The notes beneath the pieces are model-generated. The model saw only the letters and a program-made list of their open reading frames with translations, had not been told where the DNA came from and made no database searches. The position numbers and the translations under genes are program-made. From Nostoc sp. CHAB 5836 (GTDB lineage: Bacteria > Cyanobacteriota > Cyanobacteriia > Cyanobacteriales > Nostocaceae): a stretch of 53,800 bases of DNA. Positions 17,301 to 26,119 of this stretch are shown in pieces (position 1 is the stretch's first letter; every line of letters starts with the position of its first letter). Location: the NCBI RefSeq assembly GCF_020829445.1, contig NZ_JAIVFV010000031.1, forward strand, positions 1 to 53,800. The letters run 5' to 3'.

Positions 17301-18853
17301 CGGACAATTAACCGCCCAGTTTCAATAGTCAGGTCTCCGGCATCTCCACTTGTAGTAGGTAAAGAACTTAAAAAACCAGAAACATCAAGAAGACTCTGAG
17401 CATCAATGGAAGCGGAAAACAGCCCAATAGGAACAGGAACACCAACAGGAATATTTGAAATAAACAAGCCGAAATCAATAGGAACATCGATGCCAATGTT
17501 AATCGTGCCGTTTGATGAGGAAGAGCCAGTTAGTTCTATTGAGTCAGAGGCGTTCACAACCAGATCCCCAGCTTTCCCACTAGAAATCGTAGCAGTCGCT
17601 ACTACTCCATCTTGAATAATCAATTTTCCTGCATCCACGCGCAAGGAACCACCATTTCCCAAACCAAAAACGGCATTGTAGATAGAGCTATCTTCAATTC
17701 TGACTGTTCCTTTGGCGCTGAGGGTGACATCTCCCGCCTGAGCGCCATCAAATCCTGCTAATGGGCTGATGCCAGCACGTAAGCTACTTCCCTCCAAAAT
17801 ATTTATATTCTGCGCATTGACGGCAATACTGCCACCACCACCAGATGCAACATCCACTGTCGCACCGTTGGTAAGCGATACTGATGCTGGCAATCCATCA
17901 GACGGAAAATTTTTTAAGCTCAGATTATTACCATTTACATTTAGCCCAACTATTCCTTCTCCCGCTAAACCTCCTAACTCCACTCGTCCACCAGGAGCCT
18001 TTAAGGAGCCACCATTTATGTCTACATTGCCACCAACTTGCAGCAAACTAAGATTATTTCCGACACTTAGATTAGCTGAATTATTTTGAATCGGGGCAGT
18101 AGCAATTTGATTAAATAGTAAAGCGGAAGGATTGATTGTTAGCAGAGATGAAGAACTTTCTGTCTTTGAAGCACTAAAAAAACCTCGATCGCCAAACCCA
18201 ATTGCATTAGCTGTACTCGCAACAAAAGAACCTTTAACATCCAGTCTGGCATTTGCACCAAAAATAATCCCCGACGGATTTATCAAAAATAAATTAGCAG
18301 TACCCAACGTGCCAATTAACCCATCAATATTAGAAACTGATCCACCCGTAACTCGACTAATAATATTTTGAATATTTACAGTATTATTAAAATAAGCAGT
18401 ACCACCAGTAGGAACAGAAAATTCGCTAAAGCTGTGAAATAAATTACTTCCTGCTTGCGTTCCTCCAGTAATATTGAAGATGTTCCCATCCCTAGTCACG
18501 CCAGAGTTATTTGGTAAGCTGTTATCAGAGGTGATTTGGGCAATAACACGCTCTGGCAAAGAAGTAATTAATACACTCCCCACTACCAAGCAACTTCCTA
18601 ATGTCAGAAACCGACTACACCAGCACCACCAATCTTGAGTTTTCCTTGATCTCGTAGCTGAATTTTCGAGATACTGTGATATGTGTGGTTGATTAGTGGG
18701 CGATCGCCAATATATGCTTGAAGAAGAATTTTTTAACCCTGCTTTTCCCTGAACGCAGTTGAAGGCAATCTCCTTTCTGTAAGTTTGCCCATAGGATGTA
18801 TTTGGCGATCGCTTGATTTTATTTCCCCAAACCCTAATCTTTCTGTGAACCAT
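14330..18853 (-). CDS. TpsA exoprotein, filamentous-haemagglutinin type
   Basis: 1507 residues. A long basic N-terminal extension (about 75 residues) precedes a hydrophobic signal (FLTLGSCLVVGSVLITSLPE...AQ), as in extended signal peptides of large two-partner exoproteins. The TPS domain follows (residues about 107-230) with INPSGIIFGANARLDVKGSF, the NPxG(I/M)-type motif recognised by TpsB. The remainder is Gly/Ser/Thr/Asn-rich beta-helix repeats (GGNLTV, GDAGDLTIETGRLIVRDGA). A segment of about 157 residues is tandemly duplicated (DNA about 16.80-17.28 and 17.28-17.75 kb). The cyanobacterial C-terminal region (VAQGCYSPGYAQSKFVITGR) is present. It is expected to be secreted and surface-displayed, with an adhesive role inferred. 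Confidence 0.92.
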   Translation of the reverse strand: MVHRKIRVWGNKIKRSPNTSYGQTYRKEIAFNCVQGKAGLKNSSSSIYWRSPTNQPHISQYLENSATRSRKTQDWWCWCSRFLTLGSCLVVGSVLITSLPERVIAQITSDNSLPNNSGVTRDGNIFNITGGTQAGSNLFHSFSEFSVPTGGTAYFNNTVNIQNIISRVTGGSVSNIDGLIGTLGTANLFLINPSGIIFGANARLDVKGSFVASTANAIGFGDRGFFSASKTESSSSLLTINPSALLFNQIATAPIQNNSANLSVGNNLSLLQVGGNVDINGGSLKAPGGRVELGGLAGEGIVGLNVNGNNLSLKNFPSDGLPASVSLTNGATVDVASGGGGSIAVNAQNINILEGSSLRAGISPLAGFDGAQAGDVTLSAKGTVRIEDSSIYNAVFGLGNGGSLRVDAGKLIIQDGVVATATISSGKAGDLVVNASDSIELTGSSSSNGTINIGIDVPIDFGLFISNIPVGVPVPIGLFSASIDAQSLLDVSGFLSSLPTTSGDAGDLTIETGRLIVRDGAGVSVGSTSTGGTGNLTVKAKDIEISNSSIYNIVFGLGNGGDLFVDTEKLIVQDGVVGTATFSGGDGGDLIVNASDSVELTGSPSSDATVAINIPGNISGSSDDFRVPIGLFSASIDARRFANNLSNVSGFLSFLPTASGDAGDLTIETGRLIVRDGAGVSAGTITAGHGGNLSVKADLIELSGTSANDSPSYLLTTTSKIPSGLRNETVGRGAGGNLTIDTRQLIVRDGAWVTTGTGGKMPGGELTVNASESVELSGTSSENIPTVLASGTQGSGDTKKLVINTKKLMVSNGGIISAGTSSSGNGGELIIKASDSVELVGTSKQGLSASQIQDFIGFAGALVSDFLEDRPFPSGVISGTANTGNAGNLTIETGRLLIQGGAQASVSTINAGNAGDLNVRASSIELSGTSLENPKPNDIVGRSLLTTAVGEGSTGKGGNITVNTNSLTINDGAALTASTSGQKDAGDITLSANTLSVLNDGQLRTSTFGSAQAGDITLNIPEIQLSGSTSGVFAQTSSTGPAGNLTLQPLNGQTLTVNFSDQAQISASTSGSGKGGNLTLSAPESITLNGNGILAATSEGVGSGRAGDVLLGTEKLTIANGMRVSAATHSTNPAASGGNLTVQAAQLNLTNGSSLEAGTTGTAPGGNLTIQPNDNGQTLAVNLTGGATVSAASSGSGKGGTLSVNAPESINVTGNGSVISAETTGEGAGGDLTLTTGKLALQDGAKITVSSTGLGRAGDLKVNANSIYLNNAAKMTADTTGGGGNIFMRSPLMLLGNQSSITTNAQGSGIPGGNINIDTDFLIAFKNSDISANSANFRGGNVRINAQVIFGTRFQNVASDRTSDITATGASPELSGSVEINTPDIDPNSGLVELPTIPVDTQVAQGCYSPGYAQSKFVITGRGGLPPNPKDILAPDAPQIDWVSLKPRNNNRSLPPVTSKTTTSTPGRIVEATGATLNAFGQIILSANSSTVTPHTSRQKPVQCYGS

Positions 18854-19162
18854 TTTCTTTTATATGACTACTAAGTACAGCATTTCATAAATCCGTGACG
18901 AATTGACCGATGCTCCAGTAAGGCTTTGCGAAATTTAATAACGCTAGGAACTTGTGAAATCCTGTACTAGACATCTCCTAAGTTGAAATTGGTTGGTAAC
19001 CAAGTTCTTCGTAAGGGAGCATCCCAAATGTGCCATTCCCTTCATAGCCCTCATCCCCTAACCCCCTCTCCCAAACATGGGAGAGGGGGTGAGGGAAAAG
19101 ATTTAAGCTTGCATTGGGATGCTCCCCGTAGTCTATTTACCTGAAAATAGCTGTAAATCAAT
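18854..19162. other. Intergenic region upstream of tpsA
   Basis: Contains the tpsA promoter region near 18860-18960 (no clear boxes assigned) and the palindromic repeat at 19014-19127. No gene seen. Confidence 0.45.
19014..19127. repeat. Palindromic repeat with GGGAGCATCCCAA ends
   Basis: GGGAGCATCCCAA (19015-19027) is the reverse complement of 19114-19126, and an inner hairpin CCTCTCCCA/TGGGAGAGG lies between. Related sequence (GGGGAGCATCC, then CCCTCTCCC/GGGAGAGGG) recurs at 25981-26060, and a hairpin of the same type at about 21995-22030. Confidence 0.75.
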
Positions 19163-21403
19163 TCAGACGACTATAGTACCATTATTAACTGCCTCAGCCA
19201 AAGCTGAAGGAAAAGAATTTTCCGACTCAGGGTCAAATATGCTGCCAAGACCAGAAACGATCTGTCCATAGTTGAATGCACTGCCACTAGTACTGACTCT
19301 CTGAGCAGAGTTAGCACCGATCCCCTGAGTAAAGTTAAGATTGATCCCCTCAGCAGGGTTAATGCGATTATCGCCTAAAGGCAGTCTTTCCCTAGTCACT
19401 AAATTATTAGTGATATCAACGGTGGGAATTAAACCAGGCTCGTCAATGCTGACAAAATCATTTGAACTGCCGATAAATTTTTGCAGTTTTCCGTTCTTGA
19501 TATTAAGCTCGGCCAACCAACCGTCCACAGCCGAGGTATTAACGCCATTAGTCTTCCCTAATAAGCCATCAGTAAATCCAGTGACGTAAAGCTTACCAGC
19601 GCTGTCAGTAGTAACACCTGTAGGGTAGTCAAGATTCTTTCTGCTGCCAAATTGTTGAATCCACTTGTTATTGCCATCAGTGTCAAACCTCGCCACCCAG
19701 GTATTATAAGATTCGTCTTTTTGACCTTTTCCTAACTTGCCATTAGAATGTCCGATCAGAAAGATATTGTCTTGTTGATCGATCTCCACGTCGGATAAGA
19801 ACATACCATCATCATCTGGAGAGCCAAACTGTTTAGCCCACACTTGAGAGCCATCTGGACGGAGTTTGCTAATCCAAATATCGCGATCGCCGATTCCTCT
19901 TGTTCCCACCTGTGTGCCAATATCCCCTGTAGTCCATCCTGTAACGTAAATATTGCCCTGGCTGTCAGTATCAACGCCCCAGGCAAAATCAAGTCCCTGA
20001 TTTGTACTTCCAAGCTGTTGAACCCACTGTACCTGCCCTGCTGTATTCACCTTTGATACCCAGACATCGTACTTCAAAAGTTGTCGCGATGGGTCTGATT
20101 CTCTGACTAGGCCTTGAGTCCAGCCTACAGCTATGCTGTTGCCATCCTTATCAACTGCAAGGTCGTAAGATTCGTCAAAAAAGGGAGTGATATCAAAAGG
20201 GAAAGTTGCGGAAGGATCTTTAATCGGGGTAATCCACTGCTGGTTGCCATTGGTGTCAAACTTAGAGACCCAGGAATCATCCTGAACCGCAAAATTGAAA
20301 ATGTCTGTTCTTGTATTGTTCTTAATTGCGATTCCTGATAAGTAGACATTGCCTGCTGGATCTAGATCTATGCTAAAGGCTCCACTACTAAAACCACCAG
20401 CAGTAAACTGCCTACCCCAAACCTGATTGCCATTGGTGTCATATTTAGCCACCCAAACATCAGCTTCTGTTTGTTTGGTTCCAAACAAGTTACCCGATGT
20501 GCCACCCGCTAGGTACGTGTTACCATCTTTGTCTGCAACCATTGCAAAGTTAGACTCATCACCAGAAGAGCCAAACTGCCTACCCCAGACCTGGTTACCA
20601 TTGCTGTCATATTTCGCTATCCAAGCATCTGTAAAACCTTGATTGGTTCCAAACAATGGCCCGGTGGTAGATCCTGATATATAAATATTGCCAGCAGAAT
20701 CTTTACTTGCAGCAAGACTGAGATCGAGACCCGTAGTCCCTAATTGCTGAATCTTATTGTTTCGTGCTGGTTTTTTTGGTGGTTTTTCACCCACAAACCG
20801 GAAATTATTCGATTTTAAATCTAAATTAACTTCCGGCTTTGCAACCACAAAAGTCACGAGGTCAGGCGCTCCCTGTTGCAGTGAAAAGATCGCTTGTCCA
20901 GAAATCGGTTGTGCGACTCCTTGAACCTGTAATCCATTAATTTTTACGATTCGATAGTCTTTCGGTTTACCATTTAGCTGGATGACATCATTATTGACGC
21001 CGAAATCATAAATGACAGCAAACTCGTTCAAACCAAGGAAGTTTGTAGTTAGTAGGGTATCTGGGTTAGAAGTAGTATAGTAAGGCTGATTTGTATCACC
21101 AAGAACAAATCTGTCTGCCCCTACAGATGGGATATTTCTGTTTAGGATCAGAAATGGATTACCACCTTGCTGGGCATTCTGAATATTCAGAATAATCTCA
21201 AATTCTTCAGCAGAGTTGTCAAATAGATCCCCGAACAAATAATCTACATTTGTTGCTTGAGTGGCGCTTGCAACCGGATTGTCAGGATAAATGGTATCGT
21301 TTCCGGCACGACCGAAAAGGGCTTCAGGAGCATTTGTACCCCCTGCGACAACTAGATCGCTGGCAGGTGTCAATAATGAAATTGCTAGTTGTTCATCAGC
21401 CAT
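19163..21403 (-). CDS. SBBP-repeat beta-propeller protein, paralogue 1
   Basis: 746 residues. The N-terminal ~210 residues contain an RTX-like patch (GRAGNDTIYPDNP) and a conserved domain shared with paralogue 2. Residues about 230-640 contain repeated SBBP-type units of the form DxxGNIYVTGxTTG...VAKYDTNGNQVWxRQFGS, predicted to form a beta-propeller. The C-terminal ~90 residues (DITNNLVTRERLPLGDNRIN, then PAEGINLNFTQG, then FNYGQ) form a tail conserved in all three copies here. There is no Sec signal peptide; RTX-like features suggest possible type I export, but this is unproven. The upstream region of paralogue 2 resembles its own for some 70 bp, so both were duplicated with their leaders. 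Confidence 0.85.
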   Translation of the reverse strand: MADEQLAISLLTPASDLVVAGGTNAPEALFGRAGNDTIYPDNPVASATQATNVDYLFGDLFDNSAEEFEIILNIQNAQQGGNPFLILNRNIPSVGADRFVLGDTNQPYYTTSNPDTLLTTNFLGLNEFAVIYDFGVNNDVIQLNGKPKDYRIVKINGLQVQGVAQPISGQAIFSLQQGAPDLVTFVVAKPEVNLDLKSNNFRFVGEKPPKKPARNNKIQQLGTTGLDLSLAASKDSAGNIYISGSTTGPLFGTNQGFTDAWIAKYDSNGNQVWGRQFGSSGDESNFAMVADKDGNTYLAGGTSGNLFGTKQTEADVWVAKYDTNGNQVWGRQFTAGGFSSGAFSIDLDPAGNVYLSGIAIKNNTRTDIFNFAVQDDSWVSKFDTNGNQQWITPIKDPSATFPFDITPFFDESYDLAVDKDGNSIAVGWTQGLVRESDPSRQLLKYDVWVSKVNTAGQVQWVQQLGSTNQGLDFAWGVDTDSQGNIYVTGWTTGDIGTQVGTRGIGDRDIWISKLRPDGSQVWAKQFGSPDDDGMFLSDVEIDQQDNIFLIGHSNGKLGKGQKDESYNTWVARFDTDGNNKWIQQFGSRKNLDYPTGVTTDSAGKLYVTGFTDGLLGKTNGVNTSAVDGWLAELNIKNGKLQKFIGSSNDFVSIDEPGLIPTVDITNNLVTRERLPLGDNRINPAEGINLNFTQGIGANSAQRVSTSGSAFNYGQIVSGLGSIFDPESENSFPSALAEAVNNGTIVV

Positions 21404-21740
21404 TTTATTTAAATCCCTTATTTCAGAAGCAATTTAGATTTTTTCGAGATCTAGTTTCGGACTTGTGACTAATTTCCGTCTATTGGTGTCGAAAGTCTTG
21501 GGCATCTAAAGGAGAATAATCCTCTTACAGCAAGTGTTTCAGGTTTTACGTGCCTTTGCCCCTGCTGGTGTCGATGCTCTGAATGATTATATTTTTGTCC
21601 AAGAATAATAATATCCAACAGTTTAGACCAAATAGTAAAGTATTTATTTTTTAGTAAATAATTTATTTTTTCCAAGCTCCTTATTTGTCGTGTTTTACCA
21701 TTTAGACGTGTGATTGCCAGCCAAAATCTGAGATGCTGAT

Positions 21741-21871
21741 TAAGTAAGTTGGTGCGAAAAAATTCAATTATTTTACGAAACGTAAATACGATTAAAAACC
21801 TTACTAATAAACAATGACAAAAGGCAAATGACAGCCTTAGCCAGTTAACTTTAATTGCACCAACCTACTTA
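21741..21871 (+). repeat. MITE-like family A, full copy A6
   Basis: 131 bp from TAAGTAAGTTGGTGCGAAAA to TTAATTGCACCAACCTACTTA: complete imperfect terminal inverted repeats, conserved ACGAAACGTAAATA core and AATGACA-type heptamers. Serves as a reference copy. Confidence 0.9.
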
Positions 21872-22290
21872 GATGACTCAATTTACCTCATCTAAACTAT
21901 GTCGATCTTGAAACCTGTAGTTCAACGCTTTTCAAAAGGATTTGCCCTCATCCCTCAACCCTGAATCCCAGATATGGGATTCGGGGAGCTAGAATTTCAA
22001 AGTCCCTCTCCCAGATCTGGGAGAGGGATTTAGGGTGAGGGCGAAAACTCGGTTCTCAACTTAGATCAGGTTTAACTCGACCCCAAAGCCAATCCCGTAG
22101 CAATACTGCCTAGGTTTTTAATATTTTAGGACTTACGCTGTCTACGCCGGGCTGCGCCTACGCTAAATCCTGTTATCAGTAAATAAAAATATTTATACAA
22201 AGTAGACCGTATTAATACATAACAATAGAGATAAGTTAAGCCAACAGTTACTCGGGATAAGAAACCGCAACCCAGAGCCGGTCGTTTAGA

Positions 22291-22569
22291 AACTTCCAAT
22301 AATTGAAGGAGGCAGGAGGCAGGAGGCAGGAGGCAGAAGGAGTTTTTCAGTTGGGGATTCGACCCCAACTGAAAAAGAGCCACTGAACGAGAGTTCAGTG
22401 GGGGTCTTAAACCCCTGTTCCCTCTGGTCACAGCAGGAGTTAGGGGTCAGTTTTCCTCCTGCCTCCTGCCTCCTAACTCCTGCCTCCGATAAATTATTCA
22501 ATCTTGTGGGGTGGGCGATGTCTCGCCCACCCCACAAGAAGTAGTTGAGTATTTTTTAAATTGGAAGTC
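22291..22569. repeat. Family D repeat enlarged by two insertions
   Basis: Ends AACTTCCAAT (22291-22300) and ATTGGAAGTC (22560-22569). Compared with the 55-bp copy at 29428-29482, this copy has an extra palindromic insert at about 22302-22488 and a second hairpin insert after CTTGTGG (22503-22538: 16-bp perfect stem, TGTC loop). The flanking AAATTATTCAATCTTGTGG and AGTATTTTTTAAATTGG are shared exactly with the short copy. Confidence 0.75.
22308..22487. repeat. Multi-stem palindrome with GGAGGCA repeat arms
   Basis: GGAGGCA heptamers at 22308-22335 are complementary to CCTCCTG-type repeats at 22455-22487. Between them are perfect hairpins 22343-22356/22363-22376 (14 bp) and 22380-22388/22393-22401 (9 bp), plus GGGG/CCCC at 22401-22415. 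As single-stranded DNA or RNA it would fold into a branched structure. Confidence 0.75.
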
Positions 22570-22715
22570 CCTTACCTATTTATTTTTCTTCCTCTTACTT
22601 GGTGTCCTTCCCCCTTGGCGCTAGTCTCTCCCTTTGGGAGAAGGGGAGACGCACTCGCGTTGGCCGTTCGTAAAAAAAATTTAGGTATTCTTCTGGCGGG
22701 AAGGGAGTAATCATT

Positions 22716-25100
22716 TCAAATCACTAGACTGCCATTATTAACTGCCTGAGTCAAACTTGAAGAAAAAGCAGGTCTCAACCCAGAGTCAAATATGCCGTCA
22801 AGACTAGAAATGAACTGTCCATAGTTGAATGTACTACTAGTAGAAGGACTAGTGGTTCTCTGACCAAAGTTAAGATTGATCCCCTCAGCAGGGTTAATCA
22901 GGTTATCGCCTTGAGGCAGCTTTTCGCTAGTTACAAGACTATTAGTGATATCAGTGGTGGAAATGCGAGTAGGAGCGGCAATACTGAAGACATCATTTAA
23001 ACTACTGAGACTATCAGTTGAAGTGCTGAGACTATCAGTTGAAGGGCTGAGAATATCAGTTGAAGGGCTGAGACTATCAGTTGAAGGGCTGAGACTATCA
23101 GTTGAAGTGGTGAGACTATCAGTTGAAGTGGTGAGACTATCAGTTAAAGTGCTGAGAGCATTAATTGATGTGCCGATAAATTTTTGCAGGGTTCCGGTGC
23201 TGGCATTAAGTTGAGCCAACCAACCGTCCACAGCTGAGCTAGTGACGCCAGTAGGGTTCGTTAATGAGCTGTCAGTAAATCCAGTCACGTAAAGCCTACC
23301 CGTTCCATCAGTAGTGACTCCTGTAGGGTAGTCCAGATTATTTAGTCTTCCAAATTGTTGAATCCAGTTGTTGTTGCCATTAGTGTCGAACTTCGCCACC
23401 CAGGCATTATAAGATGGGTCTTTTGTGCCATTTCCCAAGACGCCGTTAGTATGTCCGATGATAAAGATGTTGTCATTTTGATCGATCTGCATATCCGATA
23501 GGAACATACCATCATCATCTGGAGAGCCAAACTGTTTAGCCCACACTTGAGAGCCATCTGGACGAAGTTTAGTAATCCAAATATCGCGAGCGCCAGTTTG
23601 TCCGTTGCTTACGCCAATACTCCCTGTAGTCCATCCTGTAACGTAAATATTGCCCTGGCTGTCAGTATCAACGCCCCAGGCAAAATCAAGTCCCTGATTT
23701 GTACTTCCAAGCTGTTGAACCCACTGTACCTGCCCTGCTGTGTTCACCTTTGACACCCAAGCATCGTACTTCAAAAGTTGTCGCGATGGGTCTGATTCTC
23801 TGACTAAGCCCTGAGTCCAGCCTACAGCTATGCTGTTGGCATCCTTATCAACTGTAAGGTCGTAAGATTCGTCAAAAAAGGGAGTGATATCAAAAGGGAA
23901 AGTTGCTCCCGGATTCTTAATCTGGGTAATCCACTGTTGGTTGCCATTGGTGTCAAACTTAGACACCCAAGAATCATCCTGAACCGCAAAATTGAAAATG
24001 TCTGTTCTTGTATTGTTTTTAATTGCGATTCCTGATAAGTAGACATTGCCTGCTGGATCTAGATCAATGCTAAAGGCTCCACTACTAAAACCACCAGCAG
24101 TAAACTGCCTACCCCAAACACGATTGCCATTGGTATCATATTTTGCCACCCAAACATCCGTTTCTGTTTGCTTGGTTCCAAACAAGTTACCCGATGTGCC
24201 ACCCGCTAGGTATGTGTTACCATTCCTGTCTGTGGCGCTCGCAAAGTTAGACTCATCACCAGAGGAGCCAAACTGCCTACCCCAGACTAGGCTGCCATTG
24301 GTGTTATATTTCTCTACCCAAGCATCTCCCAAACCTTGATTGGTTCCAAACAATGTCCCGGTGGTAGTTCCTGATATATAAACATTACCAGGAGAATCTG
24401 TATTCGCAGCAAGACTGAGATCGTTACCAGTAGTCGATAATTGATTAATCTTCCGGTACGATGTTGGTTTTATTAGTGGTTTTTGACCGATAAACCGAAA
24501 ATTATTCGAGTTCAAATTTAAATTGACTTCCGGCTTTGCAACCACAAAAGTTACTAAGTCAGGTAGTCCCTGTTGCACTGAAAAGATCGCTTGTCCAGAA
24601 AGAGGTTGTGCGACTCCTGCAACCTGTAATCCAGTAACTTTTACGATTCGATAGTCTTGCGGTCTACCATTTAGCTGGATGACATCATTATTAACGCCGA
24701 AATCATAAATGACAGCAAACTCGTTCAAACCAAGGAAGTTTGTAGTTAGTAGGGTTGCTGGGTTAGAGGTAGTATAGTAGGGCTGAGTTCGATCACCAAG
24801 AACAAATCTGTCTGCTCCTACAGATGGGATATTTCTGTTTAGAATTAGAAATGGATTACCACCTTGCTGAGAATTCTGAATATTCAGAATAATCTCAAAT
24901 TCTTCAGCAGAGTTATCAAATAAATCGCCGAACAAATAATCTACATTTGTTGCCTGAGTGGCGCTTACAACCGGATTGTCAGGATAAATTGTATCGTTTC
25001 CAGCACGAGCGAAAAGGGCTTCAGAATCAGTTGTACCCGATGCGAGAACTAGATCGCTGGCAGGTGTTAATAATGAGATTCCTAATTGGTTATTGGCCAT
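22716..25100 (-). CDS. SBBP-repeat beta-propeller protein, paralogue 2 with heptapeptide insert
   Basis: 794 residues from ATG 25100 (MANNQLGISLL), chosen because it aligns with the start of paralogue 1 and has AAAGGAT upstream; the frame begins at 25109. The same architecture is seen: N-terminal domain with RAGNDTIYPDNP, SBBP propeller repeats, conserved tail ending FNYGQFISSLDGIFDS. Long stretches of the propeller are almost identical to paralogue 1, indicating recent duplication or gene conversion. Just before the tail a low-complexity block of seven STDSLxx-type heptapeptides is inserted, encoded by 21-bp tandem repeats (23005-23151) and absent from paralogue 1. Function unknown, probably extracellular or surface-associated. 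Confidence 0.85.
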   Translation of the reverse strand: MANNQLGISLLTPASDLVLASGTTDSEALFARAGNDTIYPDNPVVSATQATNVDYLFGDLFDNSAEEFEIILNIQNSQQGGNPFLILNRNIPSVGADRFVLGDRTQPYYTTSNPATLLTTNFLGLNEFAVIYDFGVNNDVIQLNGRPQDYRIVKVTGLQVAGVAQPLSGQAIFSVQQGLPDLVTFVVAKPEVNLNLNSNNFRFIGQKPLIKPTSYRKINQLSTTGNDLSLAANTDSPGNVYISGTTTGTLFGTNQGLGDAWVEKYNTNGSLVWGRQFGSSGDESNFASATDRNGNTYLAGGTSGNLFGTKQTETDVWVAKYDTNGNRVWGRQFTAGGFSSGAFSIDLDPAGNVYLSGIAIKNNTRTDIFNFAVQDDSWVSKFDTNGNQQWITQIKNPGATFPFDITPFFDESYDLTVDKDANSIAVGWTQGLVRESDPSRQLLKYDAWVSKVNTAGQVQWVQQLGSTNQGLDFAWGVDTDSQGNIYVTGWTTGSIGVSNGQTGARDIWITKLRPDGSQVWAKQFGSPDDDGMFLSDMQIDQNDNIFIIGHTNGVLGNGTKDPSYNAWVAKFDTNGNNNWIQQFGRLNNLDYPTGVTTDGTGRLYVTGFTDSSLTNPTGVTSSAVDGWLAQLNASTGTLQKFIGTSINALSTLTDSLTTSTDSLTTSTDSLSPSTDSLSPSTDILSPSTDSLSTSTDSLSSLNDVFSIAAPTRISTTDITNSLVTSEKLPQGDNLINPAEGINLNFGQRTTSPSTSSTFNYGQFISSLDGIFDSGLRPAFSSSLTQAVNNGSLVI
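23005..23151. repeat. 21-bp tandem repeat (seven units) inside a coding region
   Basis: Seven units of the form CTGAGACTATCAGTTGAAGTG with few substitutions. Read on the minus strand in frame they encode (L/S)xxSTDS heptapeptides, so copy-number changes keep the reading frame. Confidence 0.95.
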
Positions 25101-25549
25101 TTTGTTCAAATCCTTTATTTCAGAAACGATTCAGATTTTCTCGATACTCAGTTTCAGACTTCTGACTAATTTCCCTTGGCTGGTGGTTGTGTAGGAATCC
25201 TACTTGAATCTTGCTCAGTATACTGAGAAGTCAAGGTTTGTATGTCAAGCTTCTAGGCAGCTTGATTGTTCAAAAATCAAATAGGAGTCCTATACTTAGG
25301 TATCTCCAAAGATTAATATCCAACAATTAGGCCAAATAGTAAAGTATTTCTTTTTTGCAAGCTCCTGATTTTTGGACTTGGGACAAAAAAGAATTGTTCG
25401 CATATATTTACATGAACAACACTAATGATTAATCTTGTTTATAGTTTTTTGCCTCTTATATCAAATCTACTGATCTTCTAGTATAAATTGGCAAAAATCA
25501 TCTTAAGTTGGGAAACTCGCCCACGGGGCTGGCTTCCCTACATATACTT

Positions 25550-25690
25550 CAATACGGTTCACAAAAGGGCTGAAACTCTTTTTTTTTTACGTAGACGCAA
25601 AGCGGCTTGCCGCAGGCTACCACTCCAGGCGCAGAGAACACAGAGAGAAGAGAGAAAGAGAAGGGGGAAATGCTTAACTGAACTGTATTG
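25550..25690. repeat. Dispersed palindromic repeat, family J, copy J2
   Basis: Ends CAATACGGTTCA and TGAACTGTATTG; interior matches J1 (6602-6761) in reverse orientation, including the GCGGCTTGCCGCAGGCTACC hairpin segment. Confidence 0.75.
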
Positions 25691-25743
25691 ACATATACTT
25701 ATGAGATATTTTAAAAGTCGTAAAATATACTATTACGATTACG

Positions 25744-25912
25744 ATGTTTAAGTACGGCTTTGCGTAAAATCGTGGCGAATTGAGGGTTGAAATTTAAACG
25801 CATAGGCGCTTCTCTACGAGACGCTACGCGAACGCCTTCCCGCAGGGTAGGGGCGCAAAGGGAAGCGCAAAGGTTCGCAGAGAATTCGCTACGAGTTAAT
25901 GAAATGTTGTAC
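25744..25912. repeat. Dispersed repeat, family E, copy E1
   Basis: Contains CGTGGCGAATTGAGGGTTGA, then AAATTTAAACGCATAGGCGC and ACGCGAACGCCTTCCCGCAG. The same sequence recurs inverted, in enlarged form, at about 47246-47457. Confidence 0.7.
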
Positions 25913-26119
25913 TAAGTTAGTTTTGAGGGTTTGTAGTAAGCACAAAGTGTGCTAAGGAAATAAGGACTTCAGTCCTGACTAGGGGGAGCATCCTAATTTT
26001 GCTTAAATCTTTTCCCTCACTTTCAGCCCCTCTCCCAAAGATGGGAGAGGGGAGACATAATTCTAGTTCCCCATGAAGCGTTTGCGGTAGCGTCTCCAAG
26101 AGTTGCGGAATAGTTTAAA

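Larger units (their letters stand above)
21404..22715. other. 1.3-kb gene-free region dense in palindromes
   Basis: Holds family A copy A6, a hairpin CCTCTCCCAGATCTGGGAGAGG near 22010-22031, a solo family C end near 22130, the structured insert 22308-22487 within family D copy 22291-22569, and repeat fragments near 22615-22680. Several open frames overlap these repeats but none has a credible start, composition or homologue known to me. Confidence 0.6.
25101..26119. other. 1-kb intergenic region with several dispersed repeats
   Basis: Begins with the leader of paralogue 2 (similar to the leader of paralogue 1), then an AT-rich stretch, family J copy 25550-25690, family E copy about 25744-25912, and a GGGGAGCATCC palindromic fragment at 25981-26060. 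No gene recognised. Confidence 0.55.

Noticed and set aside
22126..22537. Two overlapping minus-strand ORFs in the palindrome-rich gap
   Set aside because: They read through GGAGGCA repeats and hairpins; the apparent protein is translated repeat DNA.
22945..23214. Plus-strand ORF with regular LSVEG/LSVEV repeats
   Set aside because: Antisense shadow of the 21-bp repeat within the SBBP gene.
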